NCBI GenBank assembly: GCA_945910395.1
Contig: CAMDYX010000016.1
Coordinates: 1-50,667, forward strand
DNA from: an uncultured Agathobacter sp.
Lineage (GTDB): Bacteria > Bacillota > Clostridia > Lachnospirales > Lachnospiraceae
Reading direction: 5' to 3'
Length of the DNA stretch: 50,667 nucleotides
Made by a program: the position numbers and the translations under genes. Below, piece after piece: positions 16,583-24,929 of this stretch (its first letter is position 1; every line of letters starts with the position of its first letter). Below the pieces are notes generated by a model. That model ran no database searches. It was not told where the DNA came from and worked only from the letters and a program-made list of their open reading frames with translations.

Positions 16583-16897
16583 ATGAACATGAATATGAAA
16601 AATATCATTATCGGAGCAGTTGCAGGTACCGGAGTAATCGGTTTGATTGTGGGTCTTGCAATGAAGGCTCACAAGTATAAGAAAACATGCTATGAGGCGT
16701 GTGAAATAACGGATGAGGCACTTTGTGCGTTGAGAGAGTACAAAAAATTGAATGACAGATGTCTGGAGGTTGCAGACAAAGCAGTCCGTCTGGCGGCGGG
16801 GGAGTTTGACTATCTTGATGAGGATTATGATTTCCCTGATGAGGATATCGATGACGACTATGAGGATGATTTCGATGATGAGGAGGACGAAGATTGA
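16583..16897 (+). CDS. Small membrane-anchored acidic protein
   Basis: The 104-residue product has one N-terminal membrane helix (I-I-I-G-A-V-A-G-T-G-V-I-G-L-I-V-G-L), a helical middle with two cysteines and a strongly acidic tail of D and E. AGGAGAGG lies before the ATG; an in-frame ATG at 16589 is also possible. Family not recognised. Its acidic end overlaps the TopoIII start (TTGA), so the two are coupled. Confidence 0.65.
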   Translation: MNMNMKNIIIGAVAGTGVIGLIVGLAMKAHKYKKTCYEACEITDEALCALREYKKLNDRCLEVADKAVRLAAGEFDYLDEDYDFPDEDIDDDYEDDFDDEEDED

Positions 16898-18981
16898 AAC
16901 TGGTAATTGCTGAGAAGCCGTCGGTTGCTCAGTCCATTGCCAAAGTCATCGGTGCAAACCAAAGAGCTGATGGGTACCTGGAGGGATCCGGGTACCTTGT
17001 CAGCTGGTGTGTAGGTCATCTGGTGGAGCTGGCAGAACCTGAGGAATACGATTCGCGATATCAAAAATGGAACAAGGAAGATCTTCCGATCATTCCGGAT
17101 GACTGGAAGTACAGGGTATCTTCTGCCACAAAGGCACAGTTTAAGATTCTGAAGGATCTCATGGACCGGGATGATGTGGAAAGCCTTGTGGAGGCAACCG
17201 ATGCCGGACGCGAGGGAGAACTTATCTTCCGACTGGTCTACAACCAGGCAAAATGCAAAAAACCGTTTGAGAGATTATGGATTTCTTCGATGGAGGATGA
17301 TGCAATCCTGAATGGCTTTGCGACTCTGAGGCCCGGAAAGGATTATGACGATCTGTATGAAGCGGCGCTATGCCGAGAACGTGCAGACTGGATCGTCGGC
17401 ATCAATGCCACGAGACTGTTTTCGTTCCTCTACGGGCAGACATTGAATGTCGGCAGAGTCATGACACCGACACTTGCGCTTGCGGTGGAGCGGGAGGCAA
17501 ATATCAAAGCTTTCAAACCTGAGAAATTCTACACTGTGATGCTCATGACGGAGGGACTTAACCTTACCAGTGAGCGGATCCCGGATAAGGAATCGGCGGT
17601 CAGCCTGGAAAAAGCCTGTATGGCTTCCGGTAAGGCAGTGATCACTAAGGCAGAGAAAAAGGAAAAACAGGAAAAGGCTCCGGCGCTTTTTGATCTCACA
17701 ACCTTACAGAGAGAAGCCAATAAAAAACTTGGCTATACTGCACAGCAGACTCTGGATTACACACAGAGCCTCTATGAGAAAAAGCTTTGCTCTTACCCGA
17801 GAACTGACAGCAGATATCTGACGGATGACATGGCCGGTACGGTAGCGACCCTTCTTGAGCAGGTGGAAGCAGCCTACGGTACCCATGCTACTGACCAGAG
17901 AGATATTTCCAGAATCATCAATGGAAAGAAGGTATCAGATCACCATGCAATCATTCCAACAGCGCAGATTACAAAGCAGAACCTGAAGGAGCTTCCGACA
18001 GGAGAACAGGAGATCTTAAAGCTCCTTGCAACGAGACTGGCTGAAGGTGTATCTGCTCCCTGCCGTTATGCACAGACCGAGATTGAGGCGGAATGTGCCG
18101 GTGCCATATTCAAGGCAAAAGGGAAGCAGATCCTGGATCCCGGTTGGAAATCCGTATCCGGAATCAAAGAATCCGAGGAAGGTGGATCCGATGATGAAGG
18201 TGTAATCTCCATTGATGTAAAAGAGGGCGAAGAGATTGAATTTGCAAAAACCAACTGTAAGGAAGGTCAGACGACTCCACCCAAATCCTTTACGGAGGAT
18301 ACACTTCTGGCTGCGATGGAAAAAGCCGGTGCCGAAGAGACTCCGAATGAAGCGGAGCGAAAAGGCCTCGGCACTCCGGCGACGAGAGCAGGCATCATAG
18401 AGAAGCTGGTCAGGACCGGATTCATGGAAAGGAAAGGTGATAAGAAAACCAAATATCTGATTCCGACCGGGAAGGGTGAGGCACTTATCACCGTGGTTCC
18501 GGAATCCATTCAATCACCGATCATGACAGCCGAATGGGAGCAGAAGCTTCTGGAAATTGAAAAAAGAAACTTTGAAGCAGACGAGTTCATGCGTGAGATT
18601 AAAGAAATGATAAAAGAACTCACGGAGACCTACGAGCCTGTGGAGGCATCTGACATTCTGATGCATCCGGTATATGAGCCTGTAGGAATCTGTCCCTGTT
18701 GCGGGGCAAGCGTCGTGGAAAAGTCCAAGGGGTTCTTCTGCGATGACAAGGCATGCAGGTTTGCGCTCTGGAAGGACAACCGCTTTTTTGAAAGTCTGTC
18801 CAAGAAGATCACGAAGCAGGTAGCACAGCAGCTCCTTGCAAAGGGTAAGGTGAAACTCAAAAGATGCAGATCCGTGAAAACCGGAAAGACCTATGACTGC
18901 ACAGTAACGATGAGCGTGAATGCTTCAGGAACACCGCAGTTTGGTCTGGAATTTGAAAAGAAGCGCGGATATGAGAGATAG
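16894..18981 (+). CDS. topB: Type IA DNA topoisomerase III
   Basis: The 695-residue protein has the Toprim domain (V-I-A-E-K-P-S-V-A near residue 4; E-A-T-D-A-G-R-E-G-E near 103), the R-L-W-I-S-S-M motif, G-R-V-M-T-P-T-L-A, and the catalytic tyrosine in S-Y-P-R-T-D-S-R-Y (Tyr301). A zinc-ribbon-like C-terminus follows (C-P-C-C-G, later C-D-D-K-A-C). TopoIII enzymes are standard in this ICE family and presumably resolve DNA intermediates in transfer. The start is TTG at 16894 behind GAGGAGG, overlapping the upstream stop. Confidence 0.93.
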   Translation: MKLVIAEKPSVAQSIAKVIGANQRADGYLEGSGYLVSWCVGHLVELAEPEEYDSRYQKWNKEDLPIIPDDWKYRVSSATKAQFKILKDLMDRDDVESLVEATDAGREGELIFRLVYNQAKCKKPFERLWISSMEDDAILNGFATLRPGKDYDDLYEAALCRERADWIVGINATRLFSFLYGQTLNVGRVMTPTLALAVEREANIKAFKPEKFYTVMLMTEGLNLTSERIPDKESAVSLEKACMASGKAVITKAEKKEKQEKAPALFDLTTLQREANKKLGYTAQQTLDYTQSLYEKKLCSYPRTDSRYLTDDMAGTVATLLEQVEAAYGTHATDQRDISRIINGKKVSDHHAIIPTAQITKQNLKELPTGEQEILKLLATRLAEGVSAPCRYAQTEIEAECAGAIFKAKGKQILDPGWKSVSGIKESEEGGSDDEGVISIDVKEGEEIEFAKTNCKEGQTTPPKSFTEDTLLAAMEKAGAEETPNEAERKGLGTPATRAGIIEKLVRTGFMERKGDKKTKYLIPTGKGEALITVVPESIQSPIMTAEWEQKLLEIEKRNFEADEFMREIKEMIKELTETYEPVEASDILMHPVYEPVGICPCCGASVVEKSKGFFCDDKACRFALWKDNRFFESLSKKITKQVAQQLLAKGKVKLKRCRSVKTGKTYDCTVTMSVNASGTPQFGLEFEKKRGYER

Positions 18982-18992
18982 GAGGTGGCGAC

Positions 18993-19325
18993 ATGCGAGA
19001 AGAAAGAAAAGGAAAGGCGATTGAAAAATGGGATGAGGTAACCGGACGCGCTGCAGTCGATACGACGGTGCAGGATGTCACCAAAGATCCCAGAGCCCTG
19101 GGCAGTCAGATGCGGAACATCGAAGATGTCGTAGAGCAGAATGATAACAACTTCGACGGGATTATCAACAATGCTCCTGCATCCGAGACTCCGGTTGAGC
19201 AGGCTGTAAAGGAAGAAGAAAAGCGAAGATCCGTGATTGGAAAGCTGAAGGAGAATGAGAAGATCATGGGTGGTCAGTATGAATATCTTGCGAGAAATAT
19301 CCGCTGTGATGTTCCGGTGAGGTGA
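18993..19325 (+). CDS. Transfer-region protein, possibly DUF4316-like
   Basis: The 110-residue hydrophilic product contains N-N-F-D-G-I-I-N-N-A-P, which recalls the D-G-I-I-N-N signature I associate with DUF4316 proteins beside relaxases; the rest is charged. A GGAGGTGG site precedes the ATG. It lies between topoisomerase and mobC with short gaps, so it is cotranscribed. Function unknown. Confidence 0.6.
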   Translation: MREERKGKAIEKWDEVTGRAAVDTTVQDVTKDPRALGSQMRNIEDVVEQNDNNFDGIINNAPASETPVEQAVKEEEKRRSVIGKLKENEKIMGGQYEYLARNIRCDVPVR

Positions 19326-19329
19326 GCCT

Positions 19330-19659
19330 ATGGCATCTGAAAAAGTTCGTATGTTTATCAAAATGACACCTGATGAAAAAGCAAAGATCCGTGAGCGAAT
19401 GGCTGAGGCAGGCTTTGGAAATATGAGTGCCTATGCGCGAAGGATGCTCTTAAACGGATATGTGGTCAAGCTGGACTTAAGTGATGTGAAGGAGGTTCTT
19501 CGCCTCCTTCGTATCAGCAGCAATAACTTAAATCAATATGCAAAGCGTGCCAATGAAACCGGAAATATCTATCTCACAGACATTCAGGACCTGAAGAAAA
19601 ATCAGAAGGCAATCCTCGAATCGGTCGGAGATATTCTGGAGCGTCTGGCCACTTTGTAA
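19330..19659 (+). CDS. mobC: MobC-type relaxosome accessory protein
   Basis: The 109-residue product has a ribbon-helix-helix-like N-terminus (V-R-M-F-I-K-M-T-P-D-E-K-A-K-I, then M-S-A-Y-A-R-R-M-L-L-N-G) and the MobC core L-R-I-S-S-N-N-L-N-Q-Y-A-K-R-A-N-E-T-G. MobC proteins bind oriT and help the relaxase open DNA at nic. The gene lies four bases after its neighbour and 19 bases before the relaxase. Confidence 0.9.
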   Translation: MASEKVRMFIKMTPDEKAKIRERMAEAGFGNMSAYARRMLLNGYVVKLDLSDVKEVLRLLRISSNNLNQYAKRANETGNIYLTDIQDLKKNQKAILESVGDILERLATL

Positions 19660-19678
19660 GGGAAGGGCAGGTGATAAA

Positions 19679-21076
19679 ATGGCGGCGACCCGGCTGATCT
19701 CCATGCATCAGAATAAAGAAAAATCCATAGTGCAATCGCTTCATGACAGGACGGAATATGCCATGAACGGAGAGAAGACAGAAGACGGAGAATTTATTTC
19801 TTCGTATGAATGCAACGCCGGGATTGCCGACCAGGAATTCCTGTCAGCAAGAAGCGAATATCTGAGATTTCATCACAGTTACACCGGCGACATCATCGCT
19901 TATCAGATTCGGCAGTCCTTTAAGCCGGGAGAGATTACCCCGGAGGAAGCAAACCGTGTCGGCTATGAAACAGCCATGCGATTTACCAAGGGGAAGCATG
20001 CGTTCTTTGTAGCAACTCACACAGACAGAGCCCATATTCATAATCACATCATTTTCAATTCTGTGGATCTTGAATGCAGGAGGAAATTCCGGGACTTCTT
20101 TTTTTCAGGAATCGCTCTTCAGAGAGTAAGCGACCTGGTATGTCTGGAGCATGGCCTGTCCGTTATACAGAAGCGAAAACCCAGCGAACGTGAGAAACGG
20201 ACGACCTATCCAAGGAAGGAATCCTATCGCTCCGTAATACGTGAGAAGATTGATGATATCCTGTCGGAGGGACCGGCAAGTTTTGAGGATTTCTTAAAGC
20301 GCCTGGAGGAAGAATACTATGTGATCAAGCGTGGAAAGAATACAGCGCTCCGCGGTAGAAATCAGAAGCGATTCATTCGTTTATCCTCTCTCGGAGAAGA
20401 CTATTCGGAAGATCACATCCGGAAAATCATTGAAGGAGACGAGAAGTCCTACAGCAGTCCGGAGATTAAGAAACAGGAGAAGAGCTTTGACATGCTCCTG
20501 GATATTCAGGCCATCATTGCCAAAGGAAAGGGCGCCGGATATGAAAGATGGGCTAAGGTCTATAACATCAAGCAGGTGGCGAAGGTTCTTCTTTTCCTGC
20601 AGGAGCACGACTGCAGAGATTACGAGACTCTGGCAAAGCGGGCGGAGGAGACCTCGACAAGATTTTCAGAACTATCCAAAGAGATCAAGGATGCTGAAGC
20701 CAGGATGGCAGAAATCGCTATCCTTCGAACTCATATCATAAACTATGGCAAGACCAAGGAAGTCTATGCGCAGTACAAGCAATATGGCTTTTCCAGAAAG
20801 TTCTTCGAGGCCCACAGAGAAGAAATCACTCTTCACAAGGCGGCGAAGGATGCATTCAGTAAGCTTCCGGCAGTTCCGAAGCTGAAGGATCTGAATGTGG
20901 AATACAGTGAGCTGCTGGCAAAGAAAAAAGCATTGTATGCAGAATATCGGCAGGCCAAGCAGGAGATGCGAGACTATCAGACAGCCAAGTATGATATCGA
21001 CAGAATTCTGAATATGAGTGCTGAGGAAGAACAGCAGCAAAAAGATAATCAGAAGAAGCGGGAGAGAGTCCGCTAA
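19679..21076 (+). CDS. ICE relaxase (MobA/VirD2, MOBP type)
   Basis: The 465-residue protein nicks the ICE oriT and leads the strand into the recipient. The N-terminal domain has L-H-D-R-T-E-Y-A-M-N-G, a possible tyrosine motif, and the metal site H-I-H-N-H-I-I-F-N (His119, His121, His123). The C-terminal half is helical and basic. GGGCAGGTG precedes the ATG. It differs from the MobA/MobL enzyme at 5404. A strong terminator follows. Confidence 0.92.
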   Translation: MAATRLISMHQNKEKSIVQSLHDRTEYAMNGEKTEDGEFISSYECNAGIADQEFLSARSEYLRFHHSYTGDIIAYQIRQSFKPGEITPEEANRVGYETAMRFTKGKHAFFVATHTDRAHIHNHIIFNSVDLECRRKFRDFFFSGIALQRVSDLVCLEHGLSVIQKRKPSEREKRTTYPRKESYRSVIREKIDDILSEGPASFEDFLKRLEEEYYVIKRGKNTALRGRNQKRFIRLSSLGEDYSEDHIRKIIEGDEKSYSSPEIKKQEKSFDMLLDIQAIIAKGKGAGYERWAKVYNIKQVAKVLLFLQEHDCRDYETLAKRAEETSTRFSELSKEIKDAEARMAEIAILRTHIINYGKTKEVYAQYKQYGFSRKFFEAHREEITLHKAAKDAFSKLPAVPKLKDLNVEYSELLAKKKALYAEYRQAKQEMRDYQTAKYDIDRILNMSAEEEQQQKDNQKKRERVR

Positions 21077-21082
21077 AGTTTT

Positions 21083-21120
21083 GGGGCATTTACCATTTCG
21101 GTGAGTGCCCCGCTTTTTTT
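21083..21120 (+). terminator. Terminator of the transfer operon
   Basis: GGGGCA at 21083-21088 pairs with TGCCCC at 21106-21111, extended by TTACC/GGTGA, and is followed by a T7 run. It starts shortly after the relaxase stop. Confidence 0.85.
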
Positions 21121-21300
21121 ATTTCTGCCAATTGCAGGAACTGCAACTCTGTGCCGGAACGGCACGTAGCCCGGACTGAGAATCAGCCCGATCAAGGGGA
21201 TTGGGGCGATTTCCCCAACGAGCTAAAAAAGCATGCGGTGCGCACCCATGCACTGCTCGCCACTTTGTGAAACGGACAGAAAAGAGCTGTCCGTTAAAAA
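21121..21300 (+). other. Non-coding stretch with inverted repeats, candidate ICE oriT or operator
   Basis: Between the relaxase terminator and the WYL gene lie several inverted repeats: GCCG/CGGC near 21155, TTGGGG/CCCCAA near 21200-21219, a GCATG...GGTGC/GCACC...ATGC double repeat at about 21231-21251, and a perfect 9-bp repeat AACGGACAG/CTGTCCGTT at 21271-21295. A non-coding, stem-rich stretch beside a relaxase is a usual place for oriT; oriT could equally lie upstream of mobC. The last repeat could be an operator for the WYL gene. Confidence 0.4.
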
Positions 21301-21385
21301 GGAACTAATTGACATGAAACGCTGGACTAATGCGCAGAAAAATGCGAAAATACAGAAAGAGATATTTTGGAAGGAGGCACAGGTT

Positions 21386-22378
21386 ATGTCCAGAGGAAGC
21401 AATCAGAAATTCAAGTTCACATACCTGATGAAGGTCATGCTCGAGAAGACCGATGATGAACATGCACTCACTATGTCCCAGATCATGGACGAGCTTGAAA
21501 AATATGACGTGACCGCAGAACGAAAAAGTATCTATGCAGACTTTGCCGATATGACTGAGAAGTTCGGCGTGGAGATTATCAAGGAACAGATCGGAAGAGA
21601 AACCTATTATCATGTTGGCGCCAGAGAATTTGAACTGGCTGAGGTGAAGCTCTTGATCGACGCAATCCAGTCCTCCAAGTTTATCACGCAGACCAAGTCA
21701 CGTGAGCTCATCTCCAAAATCAAAGGATTTGTCAGTGAGCATCAGGCCGGTCAGCTGCAACGTCAGGTTTATATCAACGACAGAGTAAAGGCGATGAACG
21801 AATCTGTTTATTACAATGTTGATGATATTCATACAGCTATCAATGAGAATAAAAAGATCCGGTTCAAATATTACAAGTGGAATATCGATAAGAAGCTTGT
21901 CGCCAGAAATAATGGCGAGTGGTTCGTCGTAAGCCCCTGGGCTCTGACATGGGATGACGAGAACTATTACATGATTGCCTATGACAGCTGGGATGGAAAG
22001 ATCAAGCATTACCGTGTGGACAAGATGATGAGACTTTCCGTTACGGATGAAAAACGAGAAGGTAAGAATCTATTCAAGGACTTCGACATGGCCACATACT
22101 CCAAAGCCACTTTCGGAATGTACAACGGGATCAAGAAGAAGGTAAAAATCCACTTTGCCAATTATATGTGCGGCGTGTTCCTGGACAGATTCGGCAAGGA
22201 TATCACTTTCCATAAGCTCGATGCTGATCACAGTGAGCTGAACGTGGATGTAAATATCAGCCCTCAGTTCTTCGGCTGGATCTTCAGCCTGGGGAAGGAT
22301 GTGAAGGTAGTCGGACCGGAAGAAGTTGTGGAGGAAATGAAGAAAGAGGCCAAAGCCTTCCTCGACAATATGAAATAG
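21386..22378 (+). CDS. WYL-domain transcriptional regulator
   Basis: The 330-residue product has an N-terminal winged helix (T-Y-L-M-K-V-M-L-E-K-T-D-D, T-A-E-R-K-S-I-Y-A-D) and a WYL domain (I-R-F-K-Y-Y-K-W, W-F-V-V-S-P-W-A-L-T-W-D-D-E-N-Y-Y-M-I-A-Y, K-H-Y-R-V-D-K-M). WYL regulators often control defence and mobile-element genes and may sense nucleic acid ligands. I chose the ATG at 21386 behind AAGGAGG; the frame is open from 21233 but no ribosome site supports an earlier start. It is transcribed alone, with terminators on both sides, at the border between transfer genes and cargo. Confidence 0.88.
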   Translation: MSRGSNQKFKFTYLMKVMLEKTDDEHALTMSQIMDELEKYDVTAERKSIYADFADMTEKFGVEIIKEQIGRETYYHVGAREFELAEVKLLIDAIQSSKFITQTKSRELISKIKGFVSEHQAGQLQRQVYINDRVKAMNESVYYNVDDIHTAINENKKIRFKYYKWNIDKKLVARNNGEWFVVSPWALTWDDENYYMIAYDSWDGKIKHYRVDKMMRLSVTDEKREGKNLFKDFDMATYSKATFGMYNGIKKKVKIHFANYMCGVFLDRFGKDITFHKLDADHSELNVDVNISPQFFGWIFSLGKDVKVVGPEEVVEEMKKEAKAFLDNMK

Positions 22379-22393
22379 ATAAAAGCGATCATT

Positions 22394-22437
22394 CGGGTGA
22401 TCACTGCAGAAAACGTTGCAGTGGTTGCCCGTTTTTT
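22394..22437 (+). terminator. Terminator after the WYL gene
   Basis: ACTGCA/TGCAGT (22403-22408, 22417-22422) extended by CGGG/CCCG (22394-22397, 22428-22431) and followed by a T6 run. Confidence 0.8.
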
Positions 22438-22466
22438 GTTGGAAATAGGGAAATAGGGCAAAAATC

Positions 22467-22491
22467 AGCTGGCGTTTTTAAGGGACACCTC
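22467..22491 (+). repeat. Cargo-leader repeat, copy 1 (left of defence island)
   Basis: These 25 bases match 44661-44685 at 23 positions; shared cores are AGCTGG, GTTTTTAA and GGACACCTC. The copy contains an imperfect inverted repeat GGCGT/ACACC (22471-22475, 22485-22489). It precedes the microprotein genes at 22547. It may be an operator or the scar of cargo exchange. Confidence 0.6.
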
Positions 22492-22546
22492 GCGAGGTAC
22501 AGTAAGGTCAGAAAACAAAAATCATGTTTTTCAAGGAGGACTGACC

Positions 22547-22636
22547 ATGATTATTTTATTATGTATCGTACTTTTCCCATTTGTTGTTTTATCAGAACTG
22601 ATGAAGCTTAATGACGGGAAAGGACACAGAAGATGA
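22547..22636 (+). CDS. 29-residue membrane microprotein
   Basis: An ATG behind AAGGAGG opens a frame for 29 residues: one hydrophobic helix (M-I-I-L-L-C-I-V-L-F-P-F-V-V-L) and a short polar tail. The stop overlaps the next ATG (ATGA). Family not recognised. The ribosome site and overlap argue for a real gene. Confidence 0.55.
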   Translation: MIILLCIVLFPFVVLSELMKLNDGKGHRR

Positions 22637-22740
22637 AGAGAATCATATATTGGCTTCAGAGAAAAAGACGAATCAAGGAGAAGAGATGTGGGCAGTGTTG
22701 CCTGACTTGTCCGTATTATAGCGAGTGCAGCGGAGAATAA
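22633..22740 (+). CDS. 35-residue cysteine-rich basic microprotein
   Basis: The frame encodes a basic N-terminus (M-K-R-I-I-Y-W-L-Q-R-K-R-R) and five cysteines in a short C-terminus (C-G-Q-C-C-L-T-C-P-Y-Y-S-E-C), which could bind zinc or an iron-sulfur cluster. It is coupled by ATGA to the membrane microprotein. No family recognised. Confidence 0.55.
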   Translation: MKRIIYWLQRKRRIKEKRCGQCCLTCPYYSECSGE

Positions 22741-22813
22741 TTCTGTGATTTTATCTTAGATGTGGCACGGCTTTACTTTGACGTTACTGTAACAAAAAAG
22801 ATGCTGATATAAC

Positions 22814-22846
22814 AATAAAAAGTTTTGAAATATCAAAACTTTTATT
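22814..22846. promoter_or_regulatory. Inverted repeat touching the defence-operon promoter
   Basis: AATAAAA then GTTTTG (22814-22827) mirrors CAAAAC then TTTTATT (22834-22846). It ends inside the -35 box at 22845. It could be the operator for the XRE protein or a terminator for the upstream microproteins. The 203 bases from 22741 to 22943 hold no gene. Confidence 0.5.
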
Positions 22847-22873
22847 GAGATTTAGGGGCTCATGTGTTAAAAT
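22845..22873 (+). promoter_or_regulatory. Promoter of the defence operon
   Basis: TTGAGA at 22845-22850 and TAAAAT at 22868-22873 are 17 bases apart, and TG one base before the -10 box makes it an extended -10 promoter. It lies 70 bases before the XRE gene. No other promoter of this quality is seen before the terminator at 44536. Confidence 0.65.
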
Positions 22874-22943
22874 TTTATAGTCCGATTGGCATTTTGTTGC
22901 TTTTTCAAATGAGCATCATTGTTTCATAACGGAGGAAAGACAA

Positions 22944-23153
22944 ATGGCAGTAAGCTATAAAAAATTGTGGCACATGTTACTCGATAAAGATATGAAGAAG
23001 AAGGATCTACAAGAACTCGCAGAATTAACACCATATGCTATGAATAAACTGAGTAGGGACGAAGATGTCACAACAGAGACTTTAGGAAAAATATGTAAGG
23101 CACTTCAATGTACAACAGACGATATTATGGAGTTCACAGATGATTCAAAATAA
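22944..23153 (+). CDS. XRE-type HTH regulator of the defence operon
   Basis: The 69-residue protein is one Cro/C1-type helix-turn-helix domain (M-K-K-K-D-L-Q-E-L-A-E-L-T-P-Y-A-M-N-K-L-S-R, then T-L-G-K-I-C-K-A-L-Q-C). CGGAGG precedes the ATG. Single-domain XRE proteins at the head of defence operons usually repress their own promoter; the inverted repeat at 22814 is a candidate site. It lies 27 bases before sspD. Confidence 0.85.
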   Translation: MAVSYKKLWHMLLDKDMKKKDLQELAELTPYAMNKLSRDEDVTTETLGKICKALQCTTDDIMEFTDDSK

Positions 23154-23180
23154 TTAGTCCCACATGAAAGGAATTATGTA

Positions 23181-24929
23181 ATGATTCGGTATCACTGTCC
23201 TAAATGTGATTTGGATATAAATAAAAGTGAGTGTTCAATTTGTGGAAGCAGAGCAACCGTTGAAAGCAAATTATATTGGTGTCCAACATGTAATATTCCG
23301 CTGTATGATGAGGAATGCTCAATTTGCCATGAGAGGGGATCATATTTTACTTCGGACGCTAGACCTGTTTTTCCAGAGGAAAGGCTCCTTCTGGAAATAC
23401 TAATTGGGAAACCGCTTTGCTTTTTGAAAGATTCAGTATGGAATGGAACCGGTAATAGATATTACGTCAATGGAAAAAAGATATCTGTTTCAATAAGTGA
23501 TTTGATAAAAAAAGATCCTGATGATATTAGACAACAGCTTGAAAAATATAGTTTAGAGAATACATATAGATATTTTGACGAATATATATCAAAATGGGTA
23601 GCCGCTAATACGGAACATTTTGACTTTATCACTACAGAAGCAAAACAATATATTAATGATTTTTCGGCTCGCTTTATAAACAACGATGTAAATGCTGCTT
23701 TTGTTTCTTTTTCCGGAGGTAAAGATTCCACAGTAGTAAGCGATTTGGTCCGTAAAGCCCTTGGAAATCCATCCATCATTCATATTTTTGGAAATACTAC
23801 TTTGGAATTTCCTCAGACATATGATTACATTGAAAGATTTAAAAAAATAAATCGTAAGACTCCGGTTTTACGCGCAGAGAATAAGGAACAAGATTTTTTT
23901 AACTTGTGTGAATCCTTTGGACCGCCCAGCAGATCTTTGAGATGGTGCTGTACCATTTTTAAGACAGGTTTCATTGGTGACAAGATAAAAAAGACTTTCG
24001 ATGACAAAAAAACTGTACTTACTTTTTACGGGATACGTAGGAGTGAGTCTGCAAGTAGAAGTAATTATGAACGTTCGTCTGAGGGAAAGAAAATTAGTAA
24101 ACAACTAGTTGCGTCTCCTATTATCGACTGGATGGACTTTGATATTTGGTTATATCTACTTACTACGAAGATTGATTTTAATACGGCATACAGACAGGGA
24201 TATACAAGAGTAGGATGCTGGTGCTGTCCAAATAATAGTTCGTGGTCGCAATTTTTGGCCTCTATTTATATGCCTGAGCAGTATAAGAGATTCAATGGTA
24301 TGCTCATTGATTTTGCTAAGAAAATGGGAAAGAGCGATCCAGAAGAATATGTTACTAGTGGTGGCTGGAAGGCTAGGCAAGGTGGTGCTGGAATTGAATT
24401 AAGCAAAAATGTGGCTATCGAGTTTAAACCATGTGCAACGGATGCTTCTAGTTTTAATTATTCGTTGAATAAGCCGATTACGAAAGAAATGTATGAATTC
24501 TTTAAGCCTTTTGGCGTCCTGAATTTTGAAATGGGTAAGGCAAGACTGGGCGAAGTATACATTTTAGATGCGCATAGTCAACAACCAATTATGAAATTGC
24601 AGGGAAGAATAGGAACAAAAGATTTAAGAATTAGTATTTTGAACACGCCTATTGCTGCACGAACTAAAACGGTTGAGATAGAACTGAAATTCAAATGCCA
24701 GATTACAAAATACCAGCTCTGTGTTGGTTGCCATGCATGTGAAAACGCTTGTAAGCATAACGCTATAAAACTTATTAAGAATGGCCCGGGCGATAGCGAT
24801 TATGAATACAAGATTGATGAAGATAAATGCGTTCACTGTTTTGAATGTATCAATCATTATCCTGGTGGATGCTTTATGAGAAGAGTATTGTTGCCTCGGG
24901 GAAAGGGATATTTAGAAGATGACAAATAA
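23181..24929 (+). CDS. sspD: SspD-like PP-loop sulfurtransferase (PAPS reductase family) with ferredoxin domain
   Basis: The 582-residue protein has three visible parts. Residues 1-50 form a double zinc ribbon (Cys6, 9, 18, 21, 34, 37, 46, 49). The central PAPS-reductase/PP-loop domain has S-F-S-G-G-K-D-S (176-183), W-C-C (256-257) and C-W-C-C (346-349), so it may also hold a cluster as DndC does. Residues 514-564 form a two-cluster ferredoxin-like domain (C-V-G-C-H-A-C, then C-V-H-C-F-E-C). SspD and DndC are ATP pyrophosphatases that activate the DNA backbone for sulfur insertion. Context decides for SspD over a metabolic PAPS reductase or BREX type 4 BrxP. It overlaps the DUF4007 gene by 11 bases. 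Confidence 0.82.
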   Translation: MIRYHCPKCDLDINKSECSICGSRATVESKLYWCPTCNIPLYDEECSICHERGSYFTSDARPVFPEERLLLEILIGKPLCFLKDSVWNGTGNRYYVNGKKISVSISDLIKKDPDDIRQQLEKYSLENTYRYFDEYISKWVAANTEHFDFITTEAKQYINDFSARFINNDVNAAFVSFSGGKDSTVVSDLVRKALGNPSIIHIFGNTTLEFPQTYDYIERFKKINRKTPVLRAENKEQDFFNLCESFGPPSRSLRWCCTIFKTGFIGDKIKKTFDDKKTVLTFYGIRRSESASRSNYERSSEGKKISKQLVASPIIDWMDFDIWLYLLTTKIDFNTAYRQGYTRVGCWCCPNNSSWSQFLASIYMPEQYKRFNGMLIDFAKKMGKSDPEEYVTSGGWKARQGGAGIELSKNVAIEFKPCATDASSFNYSLNKPITKEMYEFFKPFGVLNFEMGKARLGEVYILDAHSQQPIMKLQGRIGTKDLRISILNTPIAARTKTVEIELKFKCQITKYQLCVGCHACENACKHNAIKLIKNGPGDSDYEYKIDEDKCVHCFECINHYPGGCFMRRVLLPRGKGYLEDDK

